A DNA stretch of 64,000 nt from RH-AL1 sp964244495 (lineage in GTDB: Bacteria; Pseudomonadota; Alphaproteobacteria; Rhizobiales; Beijerinckiaceae), in the NCBI GenBank assembly GCA_964244495.1, contig CAXTIU010000006.1, positions 62,001 through 126,000 on the forward strand. Reading direction: 5' to 3'. Below are positions 50,399 to 57,252 of the stretch, piece after piece (positions within the stretch are counted from its first letter, which is position 1; every line of letters starts with the position of its first letter). The notes below the pieces were generated by a model. That model had not been told where the DNA came from. It did no database searches and worked only from the letters and a program-made list of their open reading frames with translations. Made by a program: the position numbers and the translations under genes.

Positions 50399-51781
50399 GT
50401 GGAAGTGAACAACGAGGGCAACCGCTTGCTGTCGCGCGCGCAGCGCAAGGCGGCCGGCAAGGCGTTGCGCGCGGTCGTTTCGCGGGAAAGCCACGCGGAC
50501 GTCGCCGTCGAGCCTCACCGCGATCCCATGCCGTTGCTCGCCGCGAGCGATGCCGCGCGCGTCGCCCCGCTCGTGCCGGAACGCTACAAGCGGATGGCCG
50601 CCTCGCCCTTCGCCTTCTACCGGGGCGCCGCCGCCCTCATGGCGCACGACGTCGCCGCGGTGCCGGCGATCGGATTGCCGGTGCAGGCCTGCGGCGATTG
50701 CCACCTCATGAACTTCGGTGCCTTCTCCTCGCCGGAGGGCAACGTGCTCTTCGACATCAACGACTTCGACGAGACCCACCCCGGCATCGATTTCATCGTC
50801 GACCTGAAGCGGCTGGTGGCGAGCGTCGCGGTGGCCGCCCAGGGCGCGGGGATGACCGACAAGAAGGCGCAGGCGCTGGCGCAGCTGACCGTCAAGGCCT
50901 ACCGCGAGTTCATGAGCGATCTCGCCGCGCGCTCTCCCCTGGAGATCTGGCAGACGCGCATGGATCTGACGGACCAGCTCAAGGGTTTCGATGACGCCGC
51001 GCTGGAAACCAAGATCCTGACCAAGCTCGTGAAGTCGGAGAAGGGCGGCAAACTGGCGTCCGAGCAGCCCGCCGTCGAGATCGGCGGGGACGGCGGCCTG
51101 CATTTCGTCGACAAGCCGCCGTTCCTCGCGCACGTCGGTCCCGACGGCGAACCGGTGGGCGACGTGCTGAACGCGGCCATGCTCGAGCGATACAAGGCCA
51201 CCCTGCAGCCGGAGCGCGCGAGGCTGCTGGACCGCTACGGCCTGAGCGACGTCGCCTTCAAGGTGGTGGGCATCGGCAGCGTCGGCACCTACTGCGCGAT
51301 CGGCCTCATGGCGACGCCGGACGGCGACACCCTCGTCCTGCAGTTGAAGCAGGCGGGCGCAGCCGCCGTCGCCGGGCTCGCGCCGGGCGTGCCGATCCCG
51401 AACCATCCGGGCCACCGGGTCGTCGACGGGCAGCGCGCCCTCCAGGCGGCGGCGGACATCTTCCTCGGCTGGACGCGGGACGAGGGTGGGCGCCAGTTCT
51501 ACATTCGTCAGCTCAAGAACCGCCGCCTCGGCTCGATCGCCGAACTGATCGAGGGCAAGGCCCTGCCGGCCTACGCCACCCTGTGCGGCCGCACGCTCGC
51601 CCGCGCCCATGCCCGCACAGGCGACCCCGCGCGGATCGACGGCTACTGCGGCGCGTCGGAGGTGCTCGACGCCGCTCTGGGAACCTTCGCCATGGCCTAC
51701 GCGAGCCAGACCGTGCTCGACCACGCCAAGCTCGTCGCCTCGCCGCTGGCGGCTGGCACGGCGAACAAGCGGGCGGCTTGA
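50399..51781 (+). CDS. DUF2252 protein (COG4320, kinase-like fold)
   Basis: The 460 aa product begins at a GTG (50399), with TTG 50396 and GTG 50405 as alternatives; GGAGAT (50382-50387) is upstream. It has family blocks ASPFAFYRGAAALMAHDVAA, VQACGDCHLMNFGAFSSPEG, FDINDFDETHPGIDFIVDLK and FKVVGIGSVGTYCAIGLM, YIRQLKNRRLGS. The GDxHxxNFG and DFDE motifs resemble the catalytic and metal loops of aminoglycoside-phosphotransferase-like enzymes, so a small-molecule kinase activity is plausible but unproven. It is convergent with xerD. Confidence 0.9.
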   Translation: MEVNNEGNRLLSRAQRKAAGKALRAVVSRESHADVAVEPHRDPMPLLAASDAARVAPLVPERYKRMAASPFAFYRGAAALMAHDVAAVPAIGLPVQACGDCHLMNFGAFSSPEGNVLFDINDFDETHPGIDFIVDLKRLVASVAVAAQGAGMTDKKAQALAQLTVKAYREFMSDLAARSPLEIWQTRMDLTDQLKGFDDAALETKILTKLVKSEKGGKLASEQPAVEIGGDGGLHFVDKPPFLAHVGPDGEPVGDVLNAAMLERYKATLQPERARLLDRYGLSDVAFKVVGIGSVGTYCAIGLMATPDGDTLVLQLKQAGAAAVAGLAPGVPIPNHPGHRVVDGQRALQAAADIFLGWTRDEGGRQFYIRQLKNRRLGSIAELIEGKALPAYATLCGRTLARAHARTGDPARIDGYCGASEVLDAALGTFAMAYASQTVLDHAKLVASPLAAGTANKRAA

Positions 51782-51799
51782 CGAGGTCAGCGCGCGGGC

Positions 51800-52768
51800 T
51801 CACCCCTCCCGCGCGTCGCCCATTGGGTGGAGGTCCCGCACCATCGCCTTCATGCGTTCGTCGAGGACGTGCGTGTAGATCTGGGTGGTCGCGATGTCGG
51901 CGTGGCCGAGCAGTTCCTGGAGGATGCGGAGGTCGGCGCCGTTCTGCAGGAGGTGGCTCGCGAAGGCGTGACGCAGCACGTGCGGGCTGACGCGATGGCT
52001 CGCGATCCCCGCCGCCACGGCCACCGCCTTGAGGTCGCGGGCGAAGGCCTGGCGGGTCATGTGGCCGCTGTCGGACTCGGCGGGGAACAGCCACGGTCCC
52101 TCCGCCGCGCCGGGATGACGTTGCTGCAGCAGGGCGCGGTAGGTGTCGACCGCGCGGCGCGCTGGTTCCGACACCACGATGAGACGCTCGCGGCCGCCCT
52201 TGCCCTTGATGCTGACCAGCGGATCGCGGCCGCGCAGGGCGTGGCGGGATAGCGACACCAGCTCGCTGACCCGCAGGCCGGTAGCGTAGAGCAGTTCGAG
52301 CAGCGCGCTCATGCGGGCGACGCGAAACAGGACGCCGGCCGGGTGCGCGCCGTCCTTCGCCGTGGGGATCACGCCTTCCTTGGCAACGACGAGGAGCCTG
52401 TCGACCTCCGCGATCGATAGGATCTTCGGCAACCGCCGTCCCTGGCGCGGCCCTTCGAGGATCCGCGCGGGATCATCCGCGCGCTTGCCTTCGTTGAGCA
52501 GGAAGCGATGGAACTGGCGGATCGCCGAAAGCCGCCGCGCCGCCGTCGTCGCCTTGAAACCGGACGCCTCGAGGGTGGCGAGGTAGGCGCGCAGGTCCTC
52601 GGTGGTGGCGTCGAGCGGGGTCTTGCCCGCCGCCGCGAGCGCGCCGGCGGTGGCGGCGAGGTCGCGGCGATAGGCGTCCAGCGTGTTGGCCGCCGCGCCG
52701 CGCTCGGCGGCGATCATTTCGAGGAACAGCTCGATCAGCCGCAGGGTGGGAGGCGCGGGATTCGTCAT
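51800..52768 (-). CDS. xerD: Tyrosine recombinase XerD
   Basis: XerD resolves chromosome dimers at dif together with XerC. The 322 aa product has the N-terminal SAM-like DNA-binding domain (ERGAAANTLDAYRRDLAA) and catalytic residues Arg in LLYATGLRVSELVSL, Lys in SIKGKGGRERL, His/Arg in SPHVLRHAFASHLL, His in LLGHADIATTQ and Tyr in TQIYTHV. All are intact. Length and single-copy housekeeping context favour XerD over a phage integrase, although a prophage begins ~470 bases beyond its start. Confidence 0.93.
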   Translation of the reverse strand: MTNPAPPTLRLIELFLEMIAAERGAAANTLDAYRRDLAATAGALAAAGKTPLDATTEDLRAYLATLEASGFKATTAARRLSAIRQFHRFLLNEGKRADDPARILEGPRQGRRLPKILSIAEVDRLLVVAKEGVIPTAKDGAHPAGVLFRVARMSALLELLYATGLRVSELVSLSRHALRGRDPLVSIKGKGGRERLIVVSEPARRAVDTYRALLQQRHPGAAEGPWLFPAESDSGHMTRQAFARDLKAVAVAAGIASHRVSPHVLRHAFASHLLQNGADLRILQELLGHADIATTQIYTHVLDERMKAMVRDLHPMGDAREG

Positions 52769-53234
52769 GGCGGGAGGGTAGCCGGGAGGCGGGCACCAGC
52801 AAAGGGGCGGGATCGCGAAGCATCGGTCGCGGGCCTGCGCTACGGCCGGTGGCGACGACGGAGGGCCGACCGTGCGCGCATTGCACCTTTCGTTCGATCA
52901 CCGCTCGGGCAAGCGACCTTCATGGCCATCCCGGTGGCCGAGTTGACCCTGCGGATCCCACCCGAGAGGAGCCGCCGTCGACCGGCTCCACCACGTCATG
53001 CCGGCATCGATCCATCTTCGCCTGAGATCCGCTTGGGACGTGTCGGGATCCTGGTGGTCGATTCCCGCGCCGCAGCACGGGCACATGCCGAAGCTCGCGC
53101 ATCCGACCGATCCTAGGGAGCCTCGTCGAGCCTGGGGTTAGGCACAGACCGGGCACGTGGACATGCGACGACCGTCGACGGGCGAAGTTGATCGAGGCCG
53201 GGAGGTTCATGGCCGTCGGGGAAGCCCGCAGCCT
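52769..53234. other. Gap between xerD and the prophage late operon
   Basis: About 465 bases have no firmly supported gene. A minus-strand frame at 52898-53086 starts with a zinc-ribbon-like MCPCCGAGIDHQDPD, which resembles the first residues of small winged-helix proteins in related genomes, but then degenerates into non-protein-like sequence; it may be a relic. The chromosome-prophage junction could lie here. No duplicated attachment core can be identified because the other end is outside the window. Confidence 0.35.
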
Positions 53235-53669
53235 TCACGGCCGTTCCCGCGCATCCCTCTCGCGCTGCGAGGCTAGGAAGTCGCCGATCGCCTTCTGCCG
53301 CTCCTGCTCCTTGATTTCCGCCTGCACGTCGTAGGCCCTGTCGATGCGTTGCAGGATGGTCAGCATCTCGCGGTTCTGCTCGACGATGCGGTGGTTGTCC
53401 TCGACGATGCGGTGGTTCTCCTGCACGATCTGGTACGTCTGCTGCAGCTGGTCGGCGATGCGCGCCAGGGTCGGGCTGATGGAGCGCACCGCGTGCATGT
53501 CGGCGATCTCCGCGCTCTCCAGCACGACGTGGCGATGGCCGGCCTGGCGGTCCTCGCCCCGGCGGCCGAGGCGGTACTGCGACACCCAGGCGACCAGCCC
53601 GGCGAGCGCGATCGAGCAGAGGTAGACGAGCTGGGCCAGCCAGCCGTCACTTGCGGCGGGCGGCGGCAT
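53235..53669 (-). CDS. Prophage membrane-anchored coiled-coil protein (possible spanin)
   Basis: The 144 aa product has one N-terminal transmembrane helix (LVYLCSIALAGLVAWVSQYR) followed by a long coiled coil (TLARIADQLQQTYQIVQENH, RIVEDNHRIVEQNREMLTIL) and a charged tail. That is the architecture of inner-membrane spanins or other phage lysis accessory proteins. GGAGG lies six bases before the ATG, which overlaps the end of the preceding membrane gene. A 21-bp tandem duplication builds part of the coil. It is the last gene of the phage late cluster next to the chromosome. Confidence 0.65.
   Translation of the reverse strand: MPPPAASDGWLAQLVYLCSIALAGLVAWVSQYRLGRRGEDRQAGHRHVVLESAEIADMHAVRSISPTLARIADQLQQTYQIVQENHRIVEDNHRIVEQNREMLTILQRIDRAYDVQAEIKEQERQKAIGDFLASQRERDARERP
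53379..53420. repeat. 21-bp tandem duplication in the coiled coil
   Basis: Two adjacent 21-base units match at 20 of 21 positions and encode one extra heptad (NHRIVED / NHRIVEQ type). The unit length equals a coiled-coil heptad, so the duplication lengthens the rod without breaking register. Confidence 0.85.
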
Positions 53670-54114
53670 GGCGGGCCTCCCTGTCGGCGGCGCCGACCTC
53701 GCGCGCGGTGATGAGGGACACGATGAAGGCCATGGCGGCGAAGCCGGCGTTGTTGGTGACGCCGGTCGAGATCGGGTTCGCCTCGAACATGCTGGCGGCG
53801 GCGGCGGTCCAGAAGCCCGATGCGGCGAGCGCCGACATCGAGCGGACCCAGCGCGACCAGCGCGCGAACCATTGGAAGTTGCCGTTGAGGATCAGGGCCA
53901 GCAGCCAGACCAGCGAGATGGTGAGCGCGACGCCGCCCCACGTCGTCTCGGTGAAGAGGGTCGCCATGGTGCGGTAGGTCGGCGAGGACACGAAGGTCCG
54001 CCCGGTTCGCAGCAGCTGCCAGCCGAACAGGCCCATCTGGCCGGCGAGCAGCCATTCCGGCAAGCGCGTCACGAAGTGCGACCGGACGCCGGTGGCGATG
54101 CGCAGCGCTATCAC
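53647..54114 (-). CDS. Prophage multi-pass membrane protein (holin-like)
   Basis: The 155 aa product, GTG start with GAGGAT upstream, has about four hydrophobic stretches (LPEWLLAGQMGLFGWQLL, GGVALTISLVWLLALILNG, SALAASGFWTAAAASMF, NNAGFAAMAFIVSLI) and a basic end. No family name can be given. Position between a small coupled ORF and the coiled-coil protein, within the lysis end of the late operon, suggests a holin or similar. The start overlaps the previous stop (GTGA). Confidence 0.6.
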   Translation of the reverse strand: MIALRIATGVRSHFVTRLPEWLLAGQMGLFGWQLLRTGRTFVSSPTYRTMATLFTETTWGGVALTISLVWLLALILNGNFQWFARWSRWVRSMSALAASGFWTAAAASMFEANPISTGVTNNAGFAAMAFIVSLITAREVGAADREARHAAARRK

Positions 54115-54185
54115 AGCCTATCCTCGCCGACGGGGAAGTCGCGCGCGGACCGGCCGGCCCGGCGTCGCTGGGTAAGAATAGCCAT
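54111..54185 (-). CDS. Mini-protein (24 aa) coupled to the membrane gene
   Basis: The 24-codon frame MAILTQRRRAGRSARDFPVG-EDRL ends in a TGA that overlaps the GTG of the next gene by three bases. A GAGA-type site precedes its ATG. The R-x-x-x-R-x-F-P-V-G pattern resembles the start of small phage-associated proteins of the DUF6582 type. The exact stop/start coupling is the main argument that it is translated; it might be a leader peptide. Confidence 0.45.
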   Translation of the reverse strand: MAILTQRRRAGRSARDFPVGEDRL

Positions 54186-54485
54186 CGCGTTCTCTCGTCG
54201 GGGGGAAAGAGGTCCGCGCCGGCGTGCGAGCCGCGGCGGGAGGGGCGGGTGTCGATCGTGCGTGGTGTCGCCGACGCCGACGATCAACGCGATGCGGAAC
54301 GGGACGTCCCTGAAGCGAGAACCGTCGGACCTTTTCCAAAGGCTCGCCAACCGCGGCGGACGGGAATATGCTATGGGACCATTTCGTTCACGCGGGACGG
54401 CGGCCCCCTTGGAGCCGGTCGCCCTTCACCTCCAGGTGACGAGGCCACGGTATTTCCGTCCGCTTCGTCTTGAAAGCATGATCCG
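54186..54485. other. Intergenic region inside prophage
   Basis: About 300 bases separate the minus-strand lysis genes from the plus-strand gene at 54486. No convincing gene was seen. It must contain divergent start signals for both sides, but no consensus promoter was recognised. Confidence 0.35.
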
Positions 54486-54734
54486 ATGGCGAAGCCTATC
54501 ACACGCGAGATGCTCGAAAGCATGAGCCTCGATCAACGCAAGACCTTGCTGAAGAACGCGCAGCAACGCGACACGGCGGCGGCGAAGGACGTGATCGCCA
54601 TGCTGGAGGAAGGCGATCTGCTCACCCGTGCTCCAGCGGCCATCGAGGCGCCGGTCGTGGCGAAGAGGATCAAGATGAGGCCGGCGCCCAAGGTCGCCAA
54701 AGAGGACGAGCCGGACGGCGCGGAGGACGCCTGA
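54486..54734 (+). CDS. Small hypothetical protein on the opposite strand (82 aa)
   Basis: The frame starts MAKPITREMLESMSLDQRKT and has a helical first half with alternating charged residues and a Lys/Glu/Asp-rich tail. I do not recognise the family. It is transcribed against the phage late genes and ends 19 bases from a convergent minus-strand gene. A gene on its own, oriented against the late operon, is moron-like. Confidence 0.5.
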   Translation: MAKPITREMLESMSLDQRKTLLKNAQQRDTAAAKDVIAMLEEGDLLTRAPAAIEAPVVAKRIKMRPAPKVAKEDEPDGAEDA

Positions 54735-54753
54735 GCGTCGCCGAACGCCGGCG

Positions 54754-54948
54754 TCAGACCCGACGAAGGCCGATGCGGCTCACCGTTCGCTGCTCGCCAT
54801 CCGCGCGAATGAGGCATTGCGTCGAGCCCGGGACGGGTTCGATGTCGATTACGACGATGTCGCGCCCGATCATGCTCCAATCATCGTCGGGAAGACGGAC
54901 GTGATCGCCCACATTAATATCGAAGATGTTCGTGCCGCACCCGTCCAT
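54754..54948 (-). CDS. Small hypothetical protein (64 aa)
   Basis: It has a good GGAAGGA site before the ATG. The peptide (MDGCGTNIFDINVGDHVRLP, DDDWSMIGRDIVVIDIEP, then CLIRADGEQRTV) looks like a compact SH3-like beta-barrel: G-D-H-V-R-L-P, a V-V-I-D-I-E strand, then a short turn. No family assignment is possible. It follows the lysis-end membrane genes on the minus strand but is separated from them by a hairpin. Confidence 0.55.
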   Translation of the reverse strand: MDGCGTNIFDINVGDHVRLPDDDWSMIGRDIVVIDIEPVPGSTQCLIRADGEQRTVSRIGLRRV

Positions 54949-55004
54949 CGCCGTTCCTTCCGGACGCGCCGCCTGTTATCGCCAGCGGCCTTGTGAATCT
55001 TAAT

Positions 55005-55023
55005 CGGTTCCGCAACGGAACCG
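55005..55023 (-). terminator. Hairpin cluster between prophage genes
   Basis: CGGTTCCG-CAA-CGGAACCG forms a perfect 8-bp stem with a three-base loop, immediately followed by an overlapping palindrome CGGAAC-C-GTTCCG (55016-55028). On the minus strand it follows the 55089 gene's stop and precedes an A/T-rich stretch (GATTAAGATT). It may be a terminator of the upstream late operon or an operator; the nested palindromes favour more than one role. Confidence 0.5.
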
Positions 55024-55088
55024 TTCCGAACCGGTCGGTGTGCCGAAAGGTGGGTGGAGTTCCGGCGACCTCCGGCGCCGTCTCACGG

Positions 55089-55520
55089 CTACCTCCGATG
55101 CAGCCACGCCGCCGCCGCCGAGGCCGGCGGCCCGATCGTCGAGACCACGAACAGCGAGGTGACGACCACGCGCTCGTATTCGGCATAGATCGTCGGCAGG
55201 GGCGGCACGCCGAGGCAGCCGTAATGGCTGCAGCCGAGCTTGACCGTGGAGTCGAGGAACACCGCCGCCGTATGCGCCGCCGCCGAACCGCCTACGAGGA
55301 GGTAGAGGACGCGGGCGCCCCACCAGCTGTTCGCCGCCGCCTTCTGCTGGCCCATGGCGATCTGGTAGTTCAGGAAGGTCGCGTAGGCGGCGCCGTCGAT
55401 CCCGGCCGCCGTCTGGAAGCCGGCGAGCTGCGCGTCCTGCCGCTTGTTCAGCCAAGTGAAGAATGGGGTGACGACCCCGCTCAGCAGCCCGCTGGCGAGT
55501 GACGAGATGAGTGTGAACAT
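55089..55520 (-). CDS. Prophage small membrane protein (holin-like)
   Basis: The 143 aa product has hydrophobic segments at the N-terminus (LISSLASGLLSGVVTPFF), middle (ARVLYLLVGGSAAAHTAAVF) and C-terminus (VVVTSLFVVSTIGPPASAA), with a basic last helix (WLHRR). GAGGAT is found eight bases before the ATG. Size, topology and position after the endolysin gene suit a holin-type lysis protein. No named family was recognised. Confidence 0.6.
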   Translation of the reverse strand: MFTLISSLASGLLSGVVTPFFTWLNKRQDAQLAGFQTAAGIDGAAYATFLNYQIAMGQQKAAANSWWGARVLYLLVGGSAAAHTAAVFLDSTVKLGCSHYGCLGVPPLPTIYAEYERVVVTSLFVVSTIGPPASAAAAWLHRR

Positions 55521-55699
55521 CGGGAAGGATCCTCAAGGAGGGCGAGGCCGGTCATGTCGATCAGGATGCCGCGGTCGACCGGTATGAAGACGTGGTCGTA
55601 CCCGGCCGCGCGGAGGAGCCGGGTCACTTCGGCGAAGGTTTCCGGGCTGACCTCGAGCGCGGCGACCGTGTGGGTCGGGACGAGAGGGGCGTCGGCCAT
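55481..55699 (-). CDS. Small prophage protein (72 aa)
   Basis: GGAG lies five bases before the ATG, which overlaps the stop of the upstream membrane gene (TGATG). The peptide reads MADAPLVPTHTVAALEVSPE, TFAEVTRLLRAAGYDHVFIP, VDRGILIDMTGLALL and has an alpha-beta look (helix then GYDHVFIP and DRGILIDMTGLAL strands). Its C-terminus overlaps the next gene by 40 bases. Function unknown; tight coupling supports reality. Confidence 0.6.
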   Translation of the reverse strand: MADAPLVPTHTVAALEVSPETFAEVTRLLRAAGYDHVFIPVDRGILIDMTGLALLEDPSRCSHSSRHSPAGC

Positions 55700-56181
55700 C
55701 AGGACTCCGTGGAGGCGGTGCCGGGCACCGGCAGGATGGCAGCGGCTCGCACCTTGCCCTTCAGCGTCAGGAAGGCGCCAAGCAGGCCGAGCGCGGCGAT
55801 GATGTGGAACGACACGACATCGCCGAAGAAGGCGCTCCACAGGCTTTTATCCCGCAACGGGACGAGGTCGGTCGGCTGCAGGGTGTCGACGACCGTCACG
55901 CCCGTGACCACGACGCCCTTCGTGGTGGCGACGACGAGCGATCCGGCGCCCTTGGCCGAGGCGAACAGCGAGGTGAGGAACATGACGGCAAGGGTTTTCT
56001 TGGCCTCGAACCACAGGTCGAGCTTCTTCCACAGGCTGCCCTCGGCGGCATCGAGGCGCTGCACGAGGCCGGCCGTGACGGCGTATTTCATGAGCGACGG
56101 GCGGAGGAACGTGAACCAGGCGACGCCCCACGCGAGGGCGAAGGCCGCGAGCGTCAGGGCGTAGATCTTGGTGGCGTGCAT
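55699..56181 (-). CDS. Prophage membrane protein next to endolysin
   Basis: The 160 aa product has three hydrophobic stretches (IYALTLAAFALAWGVAWFTF, GSLVVATTKGVVVTGVTVV, FFGDVVSFHIIAALGLLGAF) and a predicted amphipathic middle (EGSLWKKLDLWFEAKKT). AGGAG sits six bases before the ATG. It directly follows the GH24 lysozyme gene and probably belongs to the lysis cassette. No named family was recognised. Confidence 0.6.
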   Translation of the reverse strand: MHATKIYALTLAAFALAWGVAWFTFLRPSLMKYAVTAGLVQRLDAAEGSLWKKLDLWFEAKKTLAVMFLTSLFASAKGAGSLVVATTKGVVVTGVTVVDTLQPTDLVPLRDKSLWSAFFGDVVSFHIIAALGLLGAFLTLKGKVRAAAILPVPGTASTES

Positions 56182-56190
56182 GGTGTTCTC

Positions 56191-56949
56191 CTAGGATTCG
56201 GTGACAGGCGGCGGGCTGGCGGGTCGCGGGATGGTCGGCGCGGCCGGGCGAGGCGCTTGCGCGGCGGCGTTGGCAGCCAGCGTCTTGGCTGCGTTGAGGT
56301 GCGACCACGCGGCGAGGCCGTCGACCGCCGCGCCCACGGCCGCGAGGCCGCCGATCCCCCAAGCCAGGTGACCGTGGTGCGCGATCGGGGCGGCGACCGC
56401 CGCGGCGGCGCCGACCGCGGCGACCACGCTTCCGCCGGCGGCGGTCTTCCGCGCGCTGGCCTTCCTGGTGGCCGCCCTGTGGGTCAGAACGGCGGCGCGC
56501 TCGGCGACCACGTCCGGGCTGTCCGCCCGAAGGAACTGCGCCATCTCCTCCCGGCGTCGCCCGGCAAGGGCGGCCGGATGCGCCCAGTCCATGAAGGCGG
56601 CGGCCGCGCCCCTGACATCGCCGAGGTTCAATCGGCGGATCGTCAGCGACGTCCTCAAGCCGCCCGCGCCGATGTTGAAGCCGAGGCTCGCCAGCGCGTC
56701 GAACTCGTTCTGCGTCAGCGGCACGGTGACGGCGGCGCCGATGACGCGTTCGACCGGCGCGAGGTCGGCGGCGAGAAGGGCGTCGCAGTCGGCTTGCGTG
56801 ATGATCATGCCGGCGCGGACCGGCGGCGGCGCCATGCGTCCGGTGTGCCCGACGCCGATGGTCAGGATGCCTCGGCCATCGCGGTAGGCGGACAAGCGGC
56901 GGCCTTCGCGCCGCTCGATGAGGGCGCGGCCGGCGGCGGACGTTCTCAT
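56191..56949 (-). CDS. Prophage endolysin, GH24 lysozyme with hydrophobic C-terminal extension
   Basis: This muramidase cuts the MurNAc-GlcNAc bond. The 252 aa product starts at ATG 56949 with GGAGAT five bases upstream. The T4-lysozyme-type core is visible in ALIERREGRRLSAYRDG (catalytic Glu), GILTIGVGHTGRM (Asp/Thr region replaced by G-V-G-H-T as in phage R-type lysozymes) and LTQNEFDALASLGFNIGAGG. The domain normally ends near residue 165; here it continues with basic residues, two hydrophobic stretches (GSVVAAVGAAAAVAAPIAHH; LAWGIGGLAAVGAAVDGLAA) and a Pro-rich tail. Confidence 0.9.
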   Translation of the reverse strand: MRTSAAGRALIERREGRRLSAYRDGRGILTIGVGHTGRMAPPPVRAGMIITQADCDALLAADLAPVERVIGAAVTVPLTQNEFDALASLGFNIGAGGLRTSLTIRRLNLGDVRGAAAAFMDWAHPAALAGRRREEMAQFLRADSPDVVAERAAVLTHRAATRKASARKTAAGGSVVAAVGAAAAVAAPIAHHGHLAWGIGGLAAVGAAVDGLAAWSHLNAAKTLAANAAAQAPRPAAPTIPRPASPPPVTES

Positions 56950-56969
56950 GGGGATCTCCAACGCGGAAG

Positions 56970-56990
56970 ACCCCGGCCGGGCGCCGGGGT
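56970..56990. terminator. Hairpin between tail and lysis genes
   Basis: ACCCCGGC-CGGGC-GCCGGGGT is a perfect 8-bp GC-rich stem with a five-base loop, located just upstream of the endolysin on the minus strand. No long T run follows, so attenuation rather than full termination between tail and lysis genes is more likely. Confidence 0.5.
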
Positions 56991-57030
56991 GGGTGCGGAT
57001 GGTGGGTTTGAGCCGGTCGGGTTTGGTCGA

Positions 57031-57252
57031 TCAGCCTTCTGCGGCCGGTGGCGGGGACGTGGCGGGCGCGGCCAGGTCGGCCGGCGCGTTGCCGGCCTTG
57101 AGCCACGCCTGGTAGGCCTGCCAGTCGGTGTTCAACGGATCGGCTGGGATCATGGCGCCGTCGCTCTCGCGTCGCACCAGGGTGGCGCTCGCCCCTCCGG
57201 TGAAGGGATCGAGGGCGCGCGCGTAGCCCTCGTCAGAGTTCGGCGCTGGCAT
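57031..57252 (-). CDS. Small prophage protein after the tail fibre (73 aa)
   Basis: GGAGG is five bases before the ATG, which overlaps the tail-fibre gene by 20 bases. The centre, LVRRESDGAMIPADPLNTDW and QAYQAWLKAGNAPAD, has the D-G-x-x-I-P-x-D-x-x-N-x-D-(Y/W)-x-x-Y-x-x-W-L-x-x-G-N pattern found in small phage proteins encoded next to tail fibres, possibly assembly factors or virion proteins. The rest is Ala/Pro-rich. Confidence 0.65.
   Translation of the reverse strand: MPAPNSDEGYARALDPFTGGASATLVRRESDGAMIPADPLNTDWQAYQAWLKAGNAPADLAAPATSPPPAAEG

Noticed and set aside
51800..52768. The tyrosine recombinase as the prophage integrase
   Set aside because: Sequence pattern and length fit housekeeping XerD, and it lies beyond the lysis end; a phage integrase would normally be at the early end, outside this window.
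52898..53086. Minus-strand frame starting MCPCCG as a real zinc-ribbon/winged-helix gene
   Set aside because: Only the first ~15 residues resemble such proteins; the remainder is not protein-like and has no helix-turn-helix pattern.
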